Under the pieces are notes generated by a model. It saw only the letters and a list, made by a program, of their open reading frames with translations. It was not told where the DNA came from and did no database searches. The translations under genes and the position numbers were made by a program. This document shows positions 1 to 8,438 of a DNA stretch of 49,313 nt, piece after piece. The stretch spans positions 1 to 49,313 of IMG/VR virus record IMGVR_UViG_3300050821_007009, one strand, 5' to 3'. The DNA is from a virus. How positions within the stretch are numbered: position 1 is the stretch's first letter; the number at the start of each line of letters is the position of its first letter.

Positions 1-1
1 A

Positions 2-598
2 AACCCCGACGAAGTGCATGATGACGGCACTGGATATGGTATTTATGGAGCACGGCTTGATCGCATGACTGCGATGCTTGCATGGCTGGCCGCGCACGGA
101 TATGCAAAGAACTCGCTTGAAGGGCAGGCGCGCTATATGGGCCATGAGGCCATGACCGATAGTGCATACGCTGCGACGAGGCGAGAATTAATGCGAGCGA
201 CCGAGGGGAATATTGGATCTGCCACTCGCATAATAACACCTAATTTCGAGGGGCCTACTATAGATAACAGCGAGGCCAGAATCCCAAATGTTAGAGCGGT
301 CATCGATGTTGGAAAAACAACAACGGATCAGAGCGTAATCCCAGGTCAAAGCGATCCGCATAAACCTGGATTTGATCCTAAATCTGTCAAGTTTCATGAT
401 TTTCATCCAGATATGCTGCAGGTCAATCCGCTCGGCAGTGACAAACACTCAATGAATGAGATACATGATCATCGCAGTGTGGACAATGACGTTAATATCC
501 ATGTCGCAGGTAATTTTCCGGTAGAAAAAACCGAGCGCCCCTTGAGCCGACCGAGGAATGCTGATTTGATTAGGAACACGGCGAATTATGCCGCCTAG
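2..598 (+). CDS. Tail-associated lysozyme-like protein, 5' partial
   Basis: The reading frame is open to the left edge of the window, so the annotated piece is only the C-terminal part; a GTG at 14 is an internal codon rather than a convincing start. The first 60 residues read like the second half of a phage tail-tip lysozyme domain (DGTGYGIYGARLDRM, then a Trp-Leu helix and a Gln...Glu helix ending near MGHEAM), the segment that in this family follows the catalytic glutamate. The remainder is polar and low in hydrophobics. Position directly upstream of the baseplate hub fits a peptidoglycan-degrading tail component. Its stop overlaps tail-to-tail with the stop of the leftward moron gene. Catalytic residues lie outside the window, so the enzymatic call is inferred. 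Confidence 0.6.
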   Translation, partial: NPDEVHDDGTGYGIYGARLDRMTAMLAWLAAHGYAKNSLEGQARYMGHEAMTDSAYAATRRELMRATEGNIGSATRIITPNFEGPTIDNSEARIPNVRAVIDVGKTTTDQSVIPGQSDPHKPGFDPKSVKFHDFHPDMLQVNPLGSDKHSMNEIHDHRSVDNDVNIHVAGNFPVEKTERPLSRPRNADLIRNTANYAA

Positions 599-993
599 TG
601 TGTGGGGCATTGCCATCGGTCATTTATAATAGAGCATCCATAGTCCTGCATTATTGAAATAATATATCCTAAATGTTTGCAGTCCATTTCCCCGCGCGCT
701 ACTGTATGGATATTGCCGCCATTTCCATAATCGTTACAGCTTGTCTTTGCCCGCCGATACATCATTATAAGATCGCCGCCCGTCGGATTGCCTGGCGGTG
801 CAGGAACCTTATCTTGATAAGCTGCCACACATTCCCGCGGGATTTTGGTTATAGGCCCGCTACAATCTATTGGCGCCGCATGCACCTCACCGAGAATCAT
901 AATCCCGCCGAGGAACATCAAAAATAATAGGAATTTTAGCGCCTTTGGAAAAAGGAGCGCAAAGAGAATTAGAAAGAGGAGGGCGACGATCAT
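595..993 (-). CDS. Exported or membrane-anchored moron protein
   Basis: Start chosen at the ATG at 993 because AAAGGA lies 8 nt upstream and the codon overlaps the TGA of the preceding regulator gene (ATGA). The 132-residue product begins with about 35 almost uninterrupted hydrophobic residues containing a short helix break (FPKALK), then a possible signal-peptidase site at VHA/AP. A roughly 90-residue extracytoplasmic part follows with five cysteines (for example IDCSG, TSCND, MDCKH, YGCSI, WQCPT), suggesting disulphides. It is transcribed against the tail operon together with a ribbon-helix-helix regulator, a classical moron arrangement. No family recognised; superinfection exclusion or envelope modification is possible but unproven. 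Confidence 0.75.
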   Translation of the reverse strand: MIVALLFLILFALLFPKALKFLLFLMFLGGIMILGEVHAAPIDCSGPITKIPRECVAAYQDKVPAPPGNPTGGDLIMMYRRAKTSCNDYGNGGNIHTVARGEMDCKHLGYIISIMQDYGCSIINDRWQCPTH

Positions 994-1169
994 AGCGATT
1001 TTCCTTTCTTGTTTTCGGCATATTGTGCAAGCCATGGGGCAGAAACACCAAGCATCCGATGCTGATCAAGAATTCGTCGAATCAGCTCGGAGACGGTTAT
1101 GCCAATGCGATCTGCCTCGTTTTCAAGGAAATCGTTTTGCTTGGCATTGAGAACAATTGATCGTTTCAT
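990..1169 (-). CDS. Ribbon-helix-helix (CopG/Arc-like) regulator of the moron
   Basis: The 59-residue protein starts at the ATG at 1169. The N-terminal MKRSIVLNAKQNDFL can form the DNA-contacting beta strand, and the following ENEADRIGITVSELIRRIL has the helix-turn-helix spacing of a ribbon-helix-helix dimer, with the usual G-(I/V)-x-x-S-E turn. A longer reading frame upstream overlaps the promoter and has no ribosome-binding site, so it was rejected. The gene is the first of a two-gene leftward unit and probably autoregulates, since the promoter lies immediately before the start codon. The predicted transcription start falls on or within a couple of bases of the ATG, implying a leaderless message. 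Confidence 0.8.
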   Translation of the reverse strand: MKRSIVLNAKQNDFLENEADRIGITVSELIRRILDQHRMLGVSAPWLAQYAENKKGKSL

Positions 1170-1176
1170 GGGGTTC

Positions 1177-1205
1177 TCTATAGCACCCGTTATAACATTT
1201 GTCAA
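1177..1205 (-). promoter_or_regulatory. Consensus sigma-70 promoter of the moron
   Basis: On the minus strand TTGACA (1205-1200) is followed by a 17-bp spacer and TATAGA (1182-1177). Six to seven bases further on is the regulator's ATG. The match to the housekeeping consensus (6/6 and 5/6 with ideal spacing) is the best in the window and is directed against the late operon, so the moron can be expressed from a silent prophage. Confidence 0.85.
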
Positions 1206-1224
1206 GCCGAAATCGGATTTATAG

Positions 1225-2154
1225 ATGGGGCAGCAATGGCTGAGAGCTTGGCAATTGTCGGCCGGCGGCGTGATGGCGAGCGGCGATCTTCGTGTTGTTT
1301 TTGATATTAAATCAGCGATTAATGGCAACCCAGGAAACGCGATTATCGCAGTCTACAATCTTTCGCCAAATACCGCGCAATCAATTTTTAAAGCAAAAAC
1401 CGTAACCTTTGCCGCAGGCTATCAAGGCGGTATCGGAATGATATTCTCCGGCGATGTCGTCCAGGTGAACCTCGGCAAAGACAACGCTACGGATACGACG
1501 ACGACCGTCTTCGCTAAGGCGAGCGATGTCGCGCACAACACAGGAGTCGTCAACAAGACTTTAAAGGCCGGCTCGACCGGAATGGATGTCTACAAGACTG
1601 TGTTGCAAGCGATGCCGGGAATGAGCCAAGGACGCATTCCCACTGATGCCCTGCAACAGCTGAAATATCCGAGATCAGTGACCATGTTCGGTCCCGCGCG
1701 AAACTTTATGCGGACGTTAGCGCAATCCATTAACGGCATCTTTCATTATGATGCACTCGCCCCGCAAGTTCATATAACGCAAAATAACGATATGGGTAAA
1801 GGGAGCCCAATTATTTTAAATAGCGACACCGGTATGATTGGATTGCCGATACAAAACTTAAATGGGATTAACGTGCGCTGCCTGCTAAACCCGCAGATAC
1901 AGATTAATTCCGTTATTCATATTGACCAGAAATCTATCCAGAGAATCTCGCCTGATTTGACTGTTCAGGGGGAGCCGACATTAGGAGATACAGCTGGAAT
2001 ATTCCGTGGCGGCATAGATTCAGATGGACTTTACCGCGTCGTCTATCTGGAGCAAGTCGGAGACTCGCGCGGCGAAAGCTGGTTCTGCGAATGCAACTGC
2101 ATAGCATTGTCTGGTGCCGGAACGCAGAGCCAAACACGATCTTTCCTGGGATAA
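1225..2154 (+). CDS. Baseplate hub protein
   Basis: This 309-residue protein has the layout of the small hub proteins found upstream of Dit-like and spike genes in Mu- or phi-type contractile phages. An N-terminal strand (DLRVVFDI) leads to a NPGNAIIAVYNLSPNTAQSI segment typical of the hub barrel, a middle domain resembles the T4 gp27 family, and the C-terminal part (DGLYRVVYLEQVGDSRGESWFCEC) is common in these hubs. A TAG directly precedes the ATG, so this is the earliest possible start; the ribosome-binding site is weak. The hub joins the tail tube to the spike. The moron lies between it and the preceding tail gene. Confidence 0.75.
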   Translation: MGQQWLRAWQLSAGGVMASGDLRVVFDIKSAINGNPGNAIIAVYNLSPNTAQSIFKAKTVTFAAGYQGGIGMIFSGDVVQVNLGKDNATDTTTTVFAKASDVAHNTGVVNKTLKAGSTGMDVYKTVLQAMPGMSQGRIPTDALQQLKYPRSVTMFGPARNFMRTLAQSINGIFHYDALAPQVHITQNNDMGKGSPIILNSDTGMIGLPIQNLNGINVRCLLNPQIQINSVIHIDQKSIQRISPDLTVQGEPTLGDTAGIFRGGIDSDGLYRVVYLEQVGDSRGESWFCECNCIALSGAGTQSQTRSFLG

Positions 2155-2157
2155 TCA

Positions 2158-2691
2158 ATGGCTCTTTTAGATGCGTCATTTGCGCTAATCACGCATCCGA
2201 ATCCGCGCCAGATTGGAACTATCATTCCCGACATTGTGATCGAAGAAATACAGCACGATCAGCTACAAATATCCGAGTTTCCGGTCGAGAGTGGTGCCCC
2301 GATCGCCGATCATGCATATAAGCGCCCCCCTGAAATCATCATGCGTTGCGGCTTTTCTAACAGCACGGCGCAGTCCGAGGGATATGTGCAGCAGGTCTAT
2401 TTGCTCTTCCTCGAATTGCAGGCGCAATTGCAGCCGTTTAATGTAACGACCGGGAAGCGGCAATATCAAAATATGCTGATCTCGTCGCTGCTTGTGACGA
2501 CCGATCAGGAAAGCGAATATACGCTTAGGGTTGTCGTTGGTCTGAAAATGGTGATCATCACGTCGACTTCCGGTGGTGGACTGTCTTCCGATCCTGCTAC
2601 CCAGGCGGACCCTTCGCAAACATCTGGGACGACAAACTCTGGACAGGCATCGCCGGTTGGGCAAGGAACCGGCACCGGCAGCATTCCATAA
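2158..2691 (+). CDS. Dit-like tail/baseplate protein
   Basis: The 177-residue product contains the segment FPVESGAPIADHAYKRPPE near residues 41-59, which matches the N-terminal region of Dit-like phage tail proteins (PVE-x-G-x-x-I-x-D-H). The last 40 residues are a Gly/Ser/Thr-rich low-complexity tail (GGGLSSDPATQADPSQTS onward). It lies 3 nt after the hub gene and overlaps the next gene by one base (TAATG). In related phages this protein forms a ring around the tube at the baseplate. Confidence 0.75.
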   Translation: MALLDASFALITHPNPRQIGTIIPDIVIEEIQHDQLQISEFPVESGAPIADHAYKRPPEIIMRCGFSNSTAQSEGYVQQVYLLFLELQAQLQPFNVTTGKRQYQNMLISSLLVTTDQESEYTLRVVVGLKMVIITSTSGGGLSSDPATQADPSQTSGTTNSGQASPVGQGTGTGSIP

Positions 2692-3011
2692 TGGCAGCGC
2701 AGTTTGAAATTCCCCTTTCCAGCGCGAATCAGACGCTATCGATAGCGCTAAACGGTGTTTCATATGTGCTCCGGTTCATATTTTGCCAGACAACAGATGC
2801 TGCGGCATGCTGGCTACTCGACATTAATGATCAAAACGACAATCCGATTGTGTGCGGCATTCCTCTTGTGACAGGCGCGGATCTGCTAGGGCAATATCAA
2901 TATCTCGGATTTGGGTTCATTCTTTATTGCTTTTCCGATTCTGTTAGTTCAGACATCCCGACCTTTGCGAATCTCGGTACGACATCACATCTTTATTTTC
3001 AGGTGCCGTGA
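2691..3011 (+). CDS. Baseplate plug family protein (DUF6983-like)
   Basis: A 106-residue beta-rich protein with the order typical of the short baseplate plug family: N-terminal FEIPLSSANQTLSIALNGVSY, central WLLDINDQNDNPIVCGIPLVTG, and a short LG-x-Y-x-x-L segment. It is translationally coupled on both sides, starting within the stop of the Dit-like gene. The family always sits between the Dit-like and spike genes, as here. Function is structural; no catalytic motif is visible. Confidence 0.65.
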   Translation: MAAQFEIPLSSANQTLSIALNGVSYVLRFIFCQTTDAAACWLLDINDQNDNPIVCGIPLVTGADLLGQYQYLGFGFILYCFSDSVSSDIPTFANLGTTSHLYFQVP

Positions 3012-3937
3012 TGGTTAGTCCATACATTGAGGAGATTCCAAACACTGCAGACGAAGATGCGATCAGTACAGCAATCCTCGGGCATCTTGCGCAAGCATGG
3101 TTCGCGATGCCGGCTATCGCGGCTCAAGATACCCAGGATGGTCATATAGGCCAATTGCAGCTGGCAATTAATGGAACCGTTATCGACGGCGACGGCAAGA
3201 AAACTAACCCGCCATACCCCATGCTGAACGAGGTTCCGATCCACCATCATGGCGGTGGCAAGAACGTTCATACAATGCCCTTTGTCAAGGGCGATGAAAT
3301 CTTAGCTATATTCACCTCACGCCCGCATGACACCTGGCACCAAAACGGCGGGACGAGCAATAACCCGATCGACTCCCGCATCCATCATATGAGCGATGCG
3401 TTCACGCTTCGTGGTTTCCGGAGCGATCCGCGCAAGATCAAAAATGTTTCTAATGTGTCTGCTCAGGGCCGCAGTGAGGACGGTAAGCATACCCATGATA
3501 TTCACCCGGTAAATGGGATAACCACGAAATCGGTTGATAAAGATGACAAGGCCGATAACCCATGGGCCGATGCAAAGAAGTATTTCCAATCGTTTGTGCT
3601 CGCTGCGACAGGCGTATATCATCAGGCAGTCGACGGGAATACAACGCACCAATCGACGGTCGACCACAACCAAATCACACATTCATTAAACGGCGGGCAG
3701 CATTCAATAATATTGGATTTCATTAAAAATACCATAGTTCATAGCCTGTTTAACGGTCAACATTCTATTAACCTTACTAGCGGCGGGATAGACACAATCT
3801 CGCAAACGCTTATATCTCACATTGCACCGAACGTCAACGTTAGCGGAGGGAATCATAACATTGAATCTATTACTAATATTTCTAAATTGCTGAAAACATC
3901 CAGCATTGCGCAACTGACAAATTATATAAAGTTCTAG
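3011..3937 (+). CDS. Baseplate spike / puncturing protein (Gp138 N-terminal type)
   Basis: Residues 1-140 show the OB-fold pattern of Gp138-type spikes: a GQLQLAINGTVID strand, PYPMLNEVPIHHHGGG, FVKGDEILAIFTSRPHDTW, then IDSRIHHMSDAFTLRGFRSDP. The C-terminal half holds repeated His-Ser/His-Asn strands (QHSIILDF, QHSINLTS, NHNIESIT) consistent with the beta-helical needle of a spike. ATG at 3011 overlaps the preceding TGA; a GTG three bases earlier is an equally coupled alternative. The protein is expected to cap the tail tube and pierce the outer membrane. Confidence 0.8.
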   Translation: MVSPYIEEIPNTADEDAISTAILGHLAQAWFAMPAIAAQDTQDGHIGQLQLAINGTVIDGDGKKTNPPYPMLNEVPIHHHGGGKNVHTMPFVKGDEILAIFTSRPHDTWHQNGGTSNNPIDSRIHHMSDAFTLRGFRSDPRKIKNVSNVSAQGRSEDGKHTHDIHPVNGITTKSVDKDDKADNPWADAKKYFQSFVLAATGVYHQAVDGNTTHQSTVDHNQITHSLNGGQHSIILDFIKNTIVHSLFNGQHSINLTSGGIDTISQTLISHIAPNVNVSGGNHNIESITNISKLLKTSSIAQLTNYIKF

Positions 3938-4188
3938 TGTTCCAGCTTACAACGGCGCATAATTTACTCGACGGTACGGCTTCCACGCTAACCCTTTTGA
4001 TGCCTACCGCGGACACGGATGGCAATCCTCTGTCCGACGGCATTACATGCGGCATAACATTTGGGGGCAGTATCACAACACTGACATTCGTTGGCACAAT
4101 GAAATTTACACCGCCGACAAGCGCGAGCGCAGGGCAAGTGCTCAATTTCCGCTACAGCATCAACACAAGCTCTTGGTGGAATGCATAA
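3937..4188 (+). CDS. Small spike-associated protein, unknown function
   Basis: An 83-residue beta-rich protein starting at a GTG that overlaps the spike stop codon (TAGTG), and ending in a TAATG overlap with the wedge gene. It has a Gly/Thr-rich core (GITCGITFGGSITTLTFVG) but no recognised domain. Its invariable coupling between spike and gp25-like genes suggests a baseplate or spike-maturation role, which is inference from context only. Confidence 0.65.
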   Translation: MFQLTTAHNLLDGTASTLTLLMPTADTDGNPLSDGITCGITFGGSITTLTFVGTMKFTPPTSASAGQVLNFRYSINTSSWWNA

Positions 4189-4571
4189 TGCGATACCGCA
4201 AGCTCGCGCAGCCACCTAACGTTAATGTTTTCAATTATCAAGGGGGCGATTATTCGTTCGGCCGCGGTTCCGCAGATTTCTGGATCGACGTCCCTGATGC
4301 GCCATCACAAGCAGCTTTGACCCGCATGTACCTATTCCTCGGCGACTGGTTTCTCGCTACTGATGACGGAACCCCATGGAATACCCAGGTTTTAGGTCAT
4401 TATACGCGCAACACTAGAGACCCAGCACTCCAAGCGCGCATTCTCGGCACGCAAGGGGTTAAGGCGATTCTCTCATATTCATCGAATACCGTCCGGGACA
4501 CGCGCGCGTTTACTGTGAACGCAGAGCTTGATACGATTTATGGGGCGGCTGCCATTCCGAGACCGCTATAA
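4188..4571 (+). CDS. Baseplate wedge protein (gp25/gpW lysozyme-like family)
   Basis: The ATG at 4188 is used because it overlaps the preceding stop and because homology-like sequence starts there; a longer frame beginning at 4047 runs antiparallel to sense in the upstream gene. The 127 residues contain GDYSFGRGSADFWIDVPDAP, an EWF-type helix here reading GDWFLATDDGTPW, ARILGTQGVKAILSYSS and NAELDTIYG, the hallmarks of the small gp25-like wedge subunit. It bridges hub and J-like protein in the baseplate. Confidence 0.8.
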   Translation: MRYRKLAQPPNVNVFNYQGGDYSFGRGSADFWIDVPDAPSQAALTRMYLFLGDWFLATDDGTPWNTQVLGHYTRNTRDPALQARILGTQGVKAILSYSSNTVRDTRAFTVNAELDTIYGAAAIPRPL

Positions 4572-5746
4572 TGGGCGCGACCCCGATTGCATTTATTGAT
4601 GCTTTTGGCATTCATAAACCAGATTTCCCAACCGAACTAGCATATTTTACAACGCAATTCCAATCGATTTTTGGCGCGGATATATATCTTGGTAATGACT
4701 CACAGGACGGTCAGTTCGTCGGCCTTTTAGCGCTCGCCCTTGATGACGTCAACAATGCCGCGATCGAGGCCTATAACAGTTTCAGCCCCGCGACCGCGCA
4801 GGGCACGGGCCTCTCGTCTGTCGTAAAGATCAATGGCCTCGAGCGCAAGGTTCCGTCCTTTGGTACGGTTCCAGTCCTGTTAGGAGGGCAATCCGGCGTT
4901 CCGATCACCAATGGTGCAGTTCAAGATATCAATAATGTTCAATGGAACCTTCCTTCCCTGGTGACGATCCCCCCTACCGGGCAAATCACAGTCACCGCGA
5001 CATGCGCGGTTCTAGGGGCGATTGCGACGGCTGCGGGGCCTGCCACGATAGTCAACCCGACTTTTGGCTGGCAGAGTGCCTCATTCTTCGCGCCGGCCAC
5101 TCCTGGGGCTCCTGTGGAGAGCGATGCGGCAGTGCGCGGGCGGCAGGCGCTTTCGACAGCGAACCCGTCCATCTCTGTCATCGAGGGGATAATCGGCGAG
5201 CTTCTTGAGCTTCCTGGGGTTAATCGGATCGTTGGCTATGAGAACGATACCTCGCTGCCTGATGTCAACGGGCTACCGGCCCATACGATTTCACTCGTCA
5301 TCGATGGCGGCGATGTTACAACCATCGCCACGACGATCGCGACTAAGAAAACTCCAGGCTGCGGCACCTATGGCTCAATCATCACGCCGATCACGGACGC
5401 ATACGGAATTGTCCATAACATCGCATATTTCCCGCCCGAAATTATCAATATCTCAATCAATGTGACCGTCAAAGCGCTGGCCGGGTTTACGCTTGATGTT
5501 CAGGCAGGGATCCAGGCATCATTGGTTGCGTGGGTTAATGCACTCTCAATCGGTGCGGCAATCCTTCTTCCGCGCATGTACATGCCGGCACAGCTCAGCG
5601 GGGGACTTGGAAGCGGAACATTCGAGCTGGTTTCAATAGCTATTGGGCGCGACGGGCTCATGCCGGTTCCTCAAGACATTTTGCTTGCGTTCGACGAAGC
5701 GCCGTTTACACAAACGTCGTTTGTCAATATCACTGTGACTATGTAA
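4571..5746 (+). CDS. Baseplate J-like protein
   Basis: At 391 residues this matches the usual length of the J-like wedge component. Diagnostic features are DIYLGNDSQDGQFVGLLALAL near residue 40, the GLSSVVKINGLERK segment, the PGAPVESDAAVRGRQALS motif near residue 180, PGVNRIVGYEND, and the SLVIDGGD segment. Start overlaps the stop of the gp25-like gene by one base. With the gp25-like and DUF2612 proteins it forms the wedge that triggers sheath contraction. Confidence 0.88.
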   Translation: MGATPIAFIDAFGIHKPDFPTELAYFTTQFQSIFGADIYLGNDSQDGQFVGLLALALDDVNNAAIEAYNSFSPATAQGTGLSSVVKINGLERKVPSFGTVPVLLGGQSGVPITNGAVQDINNVQWNLPSLVTIPPTGQITVTATCAVLGAIATAAGPATIVNPTFGWQSASFFAPATPGAPVESDAAVRGRQALSTANPSISVIEGIIGELLELPGVNRIVGYENDTSLPDVNGLPAHTISLVIDGGDVTTIATTIATKKTPGCGTYGSIITPITDAYGIVHNIAYFPPEIINISINVTVKALAGFTLDVQAGIQASLVAWVNALSIGAAILLPRMYMPAQLSGGLGSGTFELVSIAIGRDGLMPVPQDILLAFDEAPFTQTSFVNITVTM

Positions 5747-5750
5747 AATC

Positions 5751-6554
5751 ATGCGGCAGGTTACTGACTACCTGAAACTCGTCACTCGCCTTCATGCCGG
5801 CCAGCCAAATTACAACGCGATGCTCTCGGCTGTCCTCCAGCCGTTTTCTGACCTTCAAGCATTCCTCAATTCACTCCCCGTACAGTTTGATATCGACCAG
5901 GCCATCGGTGCCCAACTGGATATCGTGGGCCAGTGGGTAGGTCAATCTCGCAATATCTCCATTCCGCTCCCGAATATTTTCTTTAGCTGGGATAGTCCTA
6001 ACCTCGCCAAGGGCTGGGATCGCGGGATATGGAAGGGTCCGTATTCTACAGTCAATGGCCTAACCGCGCTCGACGACGATACGTATCGGTTGCTCCTAAA
6101 AACCATTGTGCTGGCAAATTCATGGGATGGCACGATACCGTCCGCTCAGATTATTTTGAATAATTTCTTTGGCGCATATCCGTCGACGTTCGTATTTATA
6201 GAGGATCGTGCCGGTATATCCCAGCCATCTAATTTCTTCATATGGGATTCTCCAAATCCGTTGAATGGATGGGATGAGGGAGTCTGGTTCCAGCCATCAT
6301 TGGCAATCCAGAACCAGCCCGCAAATGACCCAGCGATGACAATAGTCGTATCCGGGAAAATACCGTCTATTGTGCTGCTATCAATTCTGGATCAGGGGTT
6401 GATAGAAATTAAACCGGAGGGTGTCCGATCTGATGTTGCTGTGACGTCGGTGGATGGTGAGCCGGTGTTCGGGTTCGACGTGAATAATCGATTTATTGGT
6501 GGATGGGATACCGGCGCGTGGGGAGTTTCTCCATCGGTCCTCGAAAATCTATAG
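5751..6554 (+). CDS. DUF2612 tail protein (gpI-like wedge component)
   Basis: The 267-residue protein has an N-terminal helix pair (DYLKLVTRLHAGQPNYNAML), a DIDQAIGAQLDIVGQWVGQSR motif at about residues 48-68 and DDDTYRLLLKTIVLANSWDGT near residue 110, which define DUF2612. Two internal repeats, IFFSWDSPNLAKGWDRGIW and FFIWDSPNPLNGWDEGVW, are separated by about 75 residues, with a third diverged copy (GFDVNNRFIGGWDTGAWG) at the C-terminus. It follows the J-like gene by 4 nt, the usual order. Confidence 0.82.
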   Translation: MRQVTDYLKLVTRLHAGQPNYNAMLSAVLQPFSDLQAFLNSLPVQFDIDQAIGAQLDIVGQWVGQSRNISIPLPNIFFSWDSPNLAKGWDRGIWKGPYSTVNGLTALDDDTYRLLLKTIVLANSWDGTIPSAQIILNNFFGAYPSTFVFIEDRAGISQPSNFFIWDSPNPLNGWDEGVWFQPSLAIQNQPANDPAMTIVVSGKIPSIVLLSILDQGLIEIKPEGVRSDVAVTSVDGEPVFGFDVNNRFIGGWDTGAWGVSPSVLENL

Positions 6555-6563
6555 GACTAATAA

Positions 6564-8252
6564 ATGGCCGTCACTAATGATTTTGTGCCTTTTGGAACCG
6601 GCGCGGGTGCGAATGTTATCTCCCCGTCGACATGGGCTACACTGCCTGCGCGGTTTACCGGAGTGCAGGCCGGGCAAGCGTCATCTGCACAAGCGAATAC
6701 CGCCTGGCGGCAAACTAGTTCTATTACCTCCGCTATCGCGCAATTCATTTCTGATACGCTAGCTCAATCGGTAGCTGACAATGGCAACATTGCAACCCTA
6801 GAAGCGCAATTTATAGCCGCAATTCAGACCTCTGTTGGTTCTCCATCACAGGCATCGCTTTGGCATTTCGGCCACGACAACGGCCCCGTGAACGTGCTAC
6901 AAGTCGCGGCCTCGCCGGTCATCACGGCGTATCAAGACGGCATGACCCTATCGACATTTCCGCAATTTAGCAACACGGTATCGAATCCAACGCTTAGCGC
7001 CAATGGACTGGCCGCTACAGTAATCGTCCATGCTGACGGAACAGCGCTTAATCCAGGCGATATATCCAGTAACACTGCGATAGTTTTTGAGTTTGACGCG
7101 ACGGCTGCGAAGTGGCGTATTATCAGTGCTTCGGCTGTCCCGCAAGCGGCGCTTGATCATTATGGTGCCGATGTGGGGACCGCGAATGCCATGCTGGTTT
7201 CGACGGTATTCCCAGGGATTGCCGCTGTTACTACCGGCATGCAATTTGTCATCAAGAAAGGCGCTTCGCCTAACACTGGCGCCGTCACATTAAATATTGT
7301 CGGCACGAATGCAGCAGTGACATGGGGAGATGGAACGCCGTTATCCGGAATTGGCCCGGAATGGCCGGCTGGCGCGGATGGCGAGGTCGTCTATGATGGC
7401 AATTATAGGCTGCTTAGTGTAATCAACCCAGCATCATTTGTGGTTCCTGGAACTCCAGTGCCATTGCTGGCGCCGAGAACATATTACGTCGACGCCAGTG
7501 CTGGTAATGACTCGAATAATGGATTGGCTGCTGGAGCGGGCCATGCCTTTGCGACCCCCGCTAAGGCGGTCGCAACAATTCTTTCGCTGAACATGAACGG
7601 ATTCGCCGTTACGGTGAACGTGGCGAATGGCACGTATGCCCCGTTTGCGTGCTCGCCACTCAATGGATCCGGATCGGTAGCATTTATTGGCAATACTACA
7701 ACGCCGGCAAGTGTCATCATCGCTGCCACAACCGGCGAGGCCATACTGGTACAAGGAAGCGGTTATTCATTTTCTGGATTTACTGTTACTAGCGCGGCTA
7801 ACGGATCTGCGCCGCATCTTGGTTGTGGGGTGCGATGCGATGGCGGAGTTACATGCACAATATCAAATATGGCGTTTGGTGCTTGTGCATTCGCCCATAT
7901 AGAGTGTGGATTTGGCGCATCAATTCAGATGCTTGGAGTCGCGTCCGGCAACTCATCGGCGTTTATTAATATTGTTGGATCGGCGCCGTCATTCATGTAC
8001 GTGGATTCCGGAGGAACTATTTCAACCGGACAGACCGCATTGACATTGACGGGTACGCCCACGTTTACGGCATTCGCATTCGCCATAAGCAACGGTTCTA
8101 TTTCGTTGCCATTTAATTCGATTACTGGCCTGGCAACCGGTTCACGATATTCCGTGAGCTTAAATGGAGTTATTAGCACCAACGGATCCGGGGCAACCTA
8201 TTATCCAGGTAGCACTTCCGGAACGGCAACGACAGGGGGGCAATATCTCTAA
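6564..8252 (+). CDS. Tail fibre / tailspike with parallel beta-helix
   Basis: A 562-residue fibre. Residues 1-30 (TNDFVPFGTGAGANVISPSTW) are a typical baseplate-attachment start. Residues about 100-270 carry a domain common in phage fibres (ADGTALNPGDI, FEFDATAAKWRIIS, AVTLNIVGTNAAVTWGDG). From about residue 307 YYVDASAGNDSNNG opens a right-handed parallel beta-helix that continues to the C-terminus, the fold of receptor-binding tailspikes that often degrade polysaccharide. Catalytic residues cannot be assigned by eye. The coupled downstream genes are probably fibre accessories. Confidence 0.82.
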   Translation: MAVTNDFVPFGTGAGANVISPSTWATLPARFTGVQAGQASSAQANTAWRQTSSITSAIAQFISDTLAQSVADNGNIATLEAQFIAAIQTSVGSPSQASLWHFGHDNGPVNVLQVAASPVITAYQDGMTLSTFPQFSNTVSNPTLSANGLAATVIVHADGTALNPGDISSNTAIVFEFDATAAKWRIISASAVPQAALDHYGADVGTANAMLVSTVFPGIAAVTTGMQFVIKKGASPNTGAVTLNIVGTNAAVTWGDGTPLSGIGPEWPAGADGEVVYDGNYRLLSVINPASFVVPGTPVPLLAPRTYYVDASAGNDSNNGLAAGAGHAFATPAKAVATILSLNMNGFAVTVNVANGTYAPFACSPLNGSGSVAFIGNTTTPASVIIAATTGEAILVQGSGYSFSGFTVTSAANGSAPHLGCGVRCDGGVTCTISNMAFGACAFAHIECGFGASIQMLGVASGNSSAFINIVGSAPSFMYVDSGGTISTGQTALTLTGTPTFTAFAFAISNGSISLPFNSITGLATGSRYSVSLNGVISTNGSGATYYPGSTSGTATTGGQYL

Positions 8253-8437
8253 TGTTCCCATTTGACTGGTATTGGATGGTTGGCGGTGACGGATCGCAGG
8301 TCTACTCAAGCAAGAGACAGGCATATTTTCCCATTAGCGATATGGCGTATTTGCATTGGAAAACCACATTTGGAAATCCAAGCTATATTGCAACGGAAGC
8401 AGAGATGCTGGAAATATTAGCGATGTTTGGAATATGA
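8252..8437 (+). CDS. Small fibre-associated protein
   Basis: A 61-residue product beginning FPFDWYWMVGGDGSQVYSS, overlapping the fibre stop by one base (TAATG). Small Trp/Tyr-rich proteins of this form commonly follow tail fibre genes in proteobacterial phages. No fold assigned; chaperone or minor structural role is inferred from position only. Confidence 0.65.
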   Translation: MFPFDWYWMVGGDGSQVYSSKRQAYFPISDMAYLHWKTTFGNPSYIATEAEMLEILAMFGI

Positions 8438-8438
8438 T

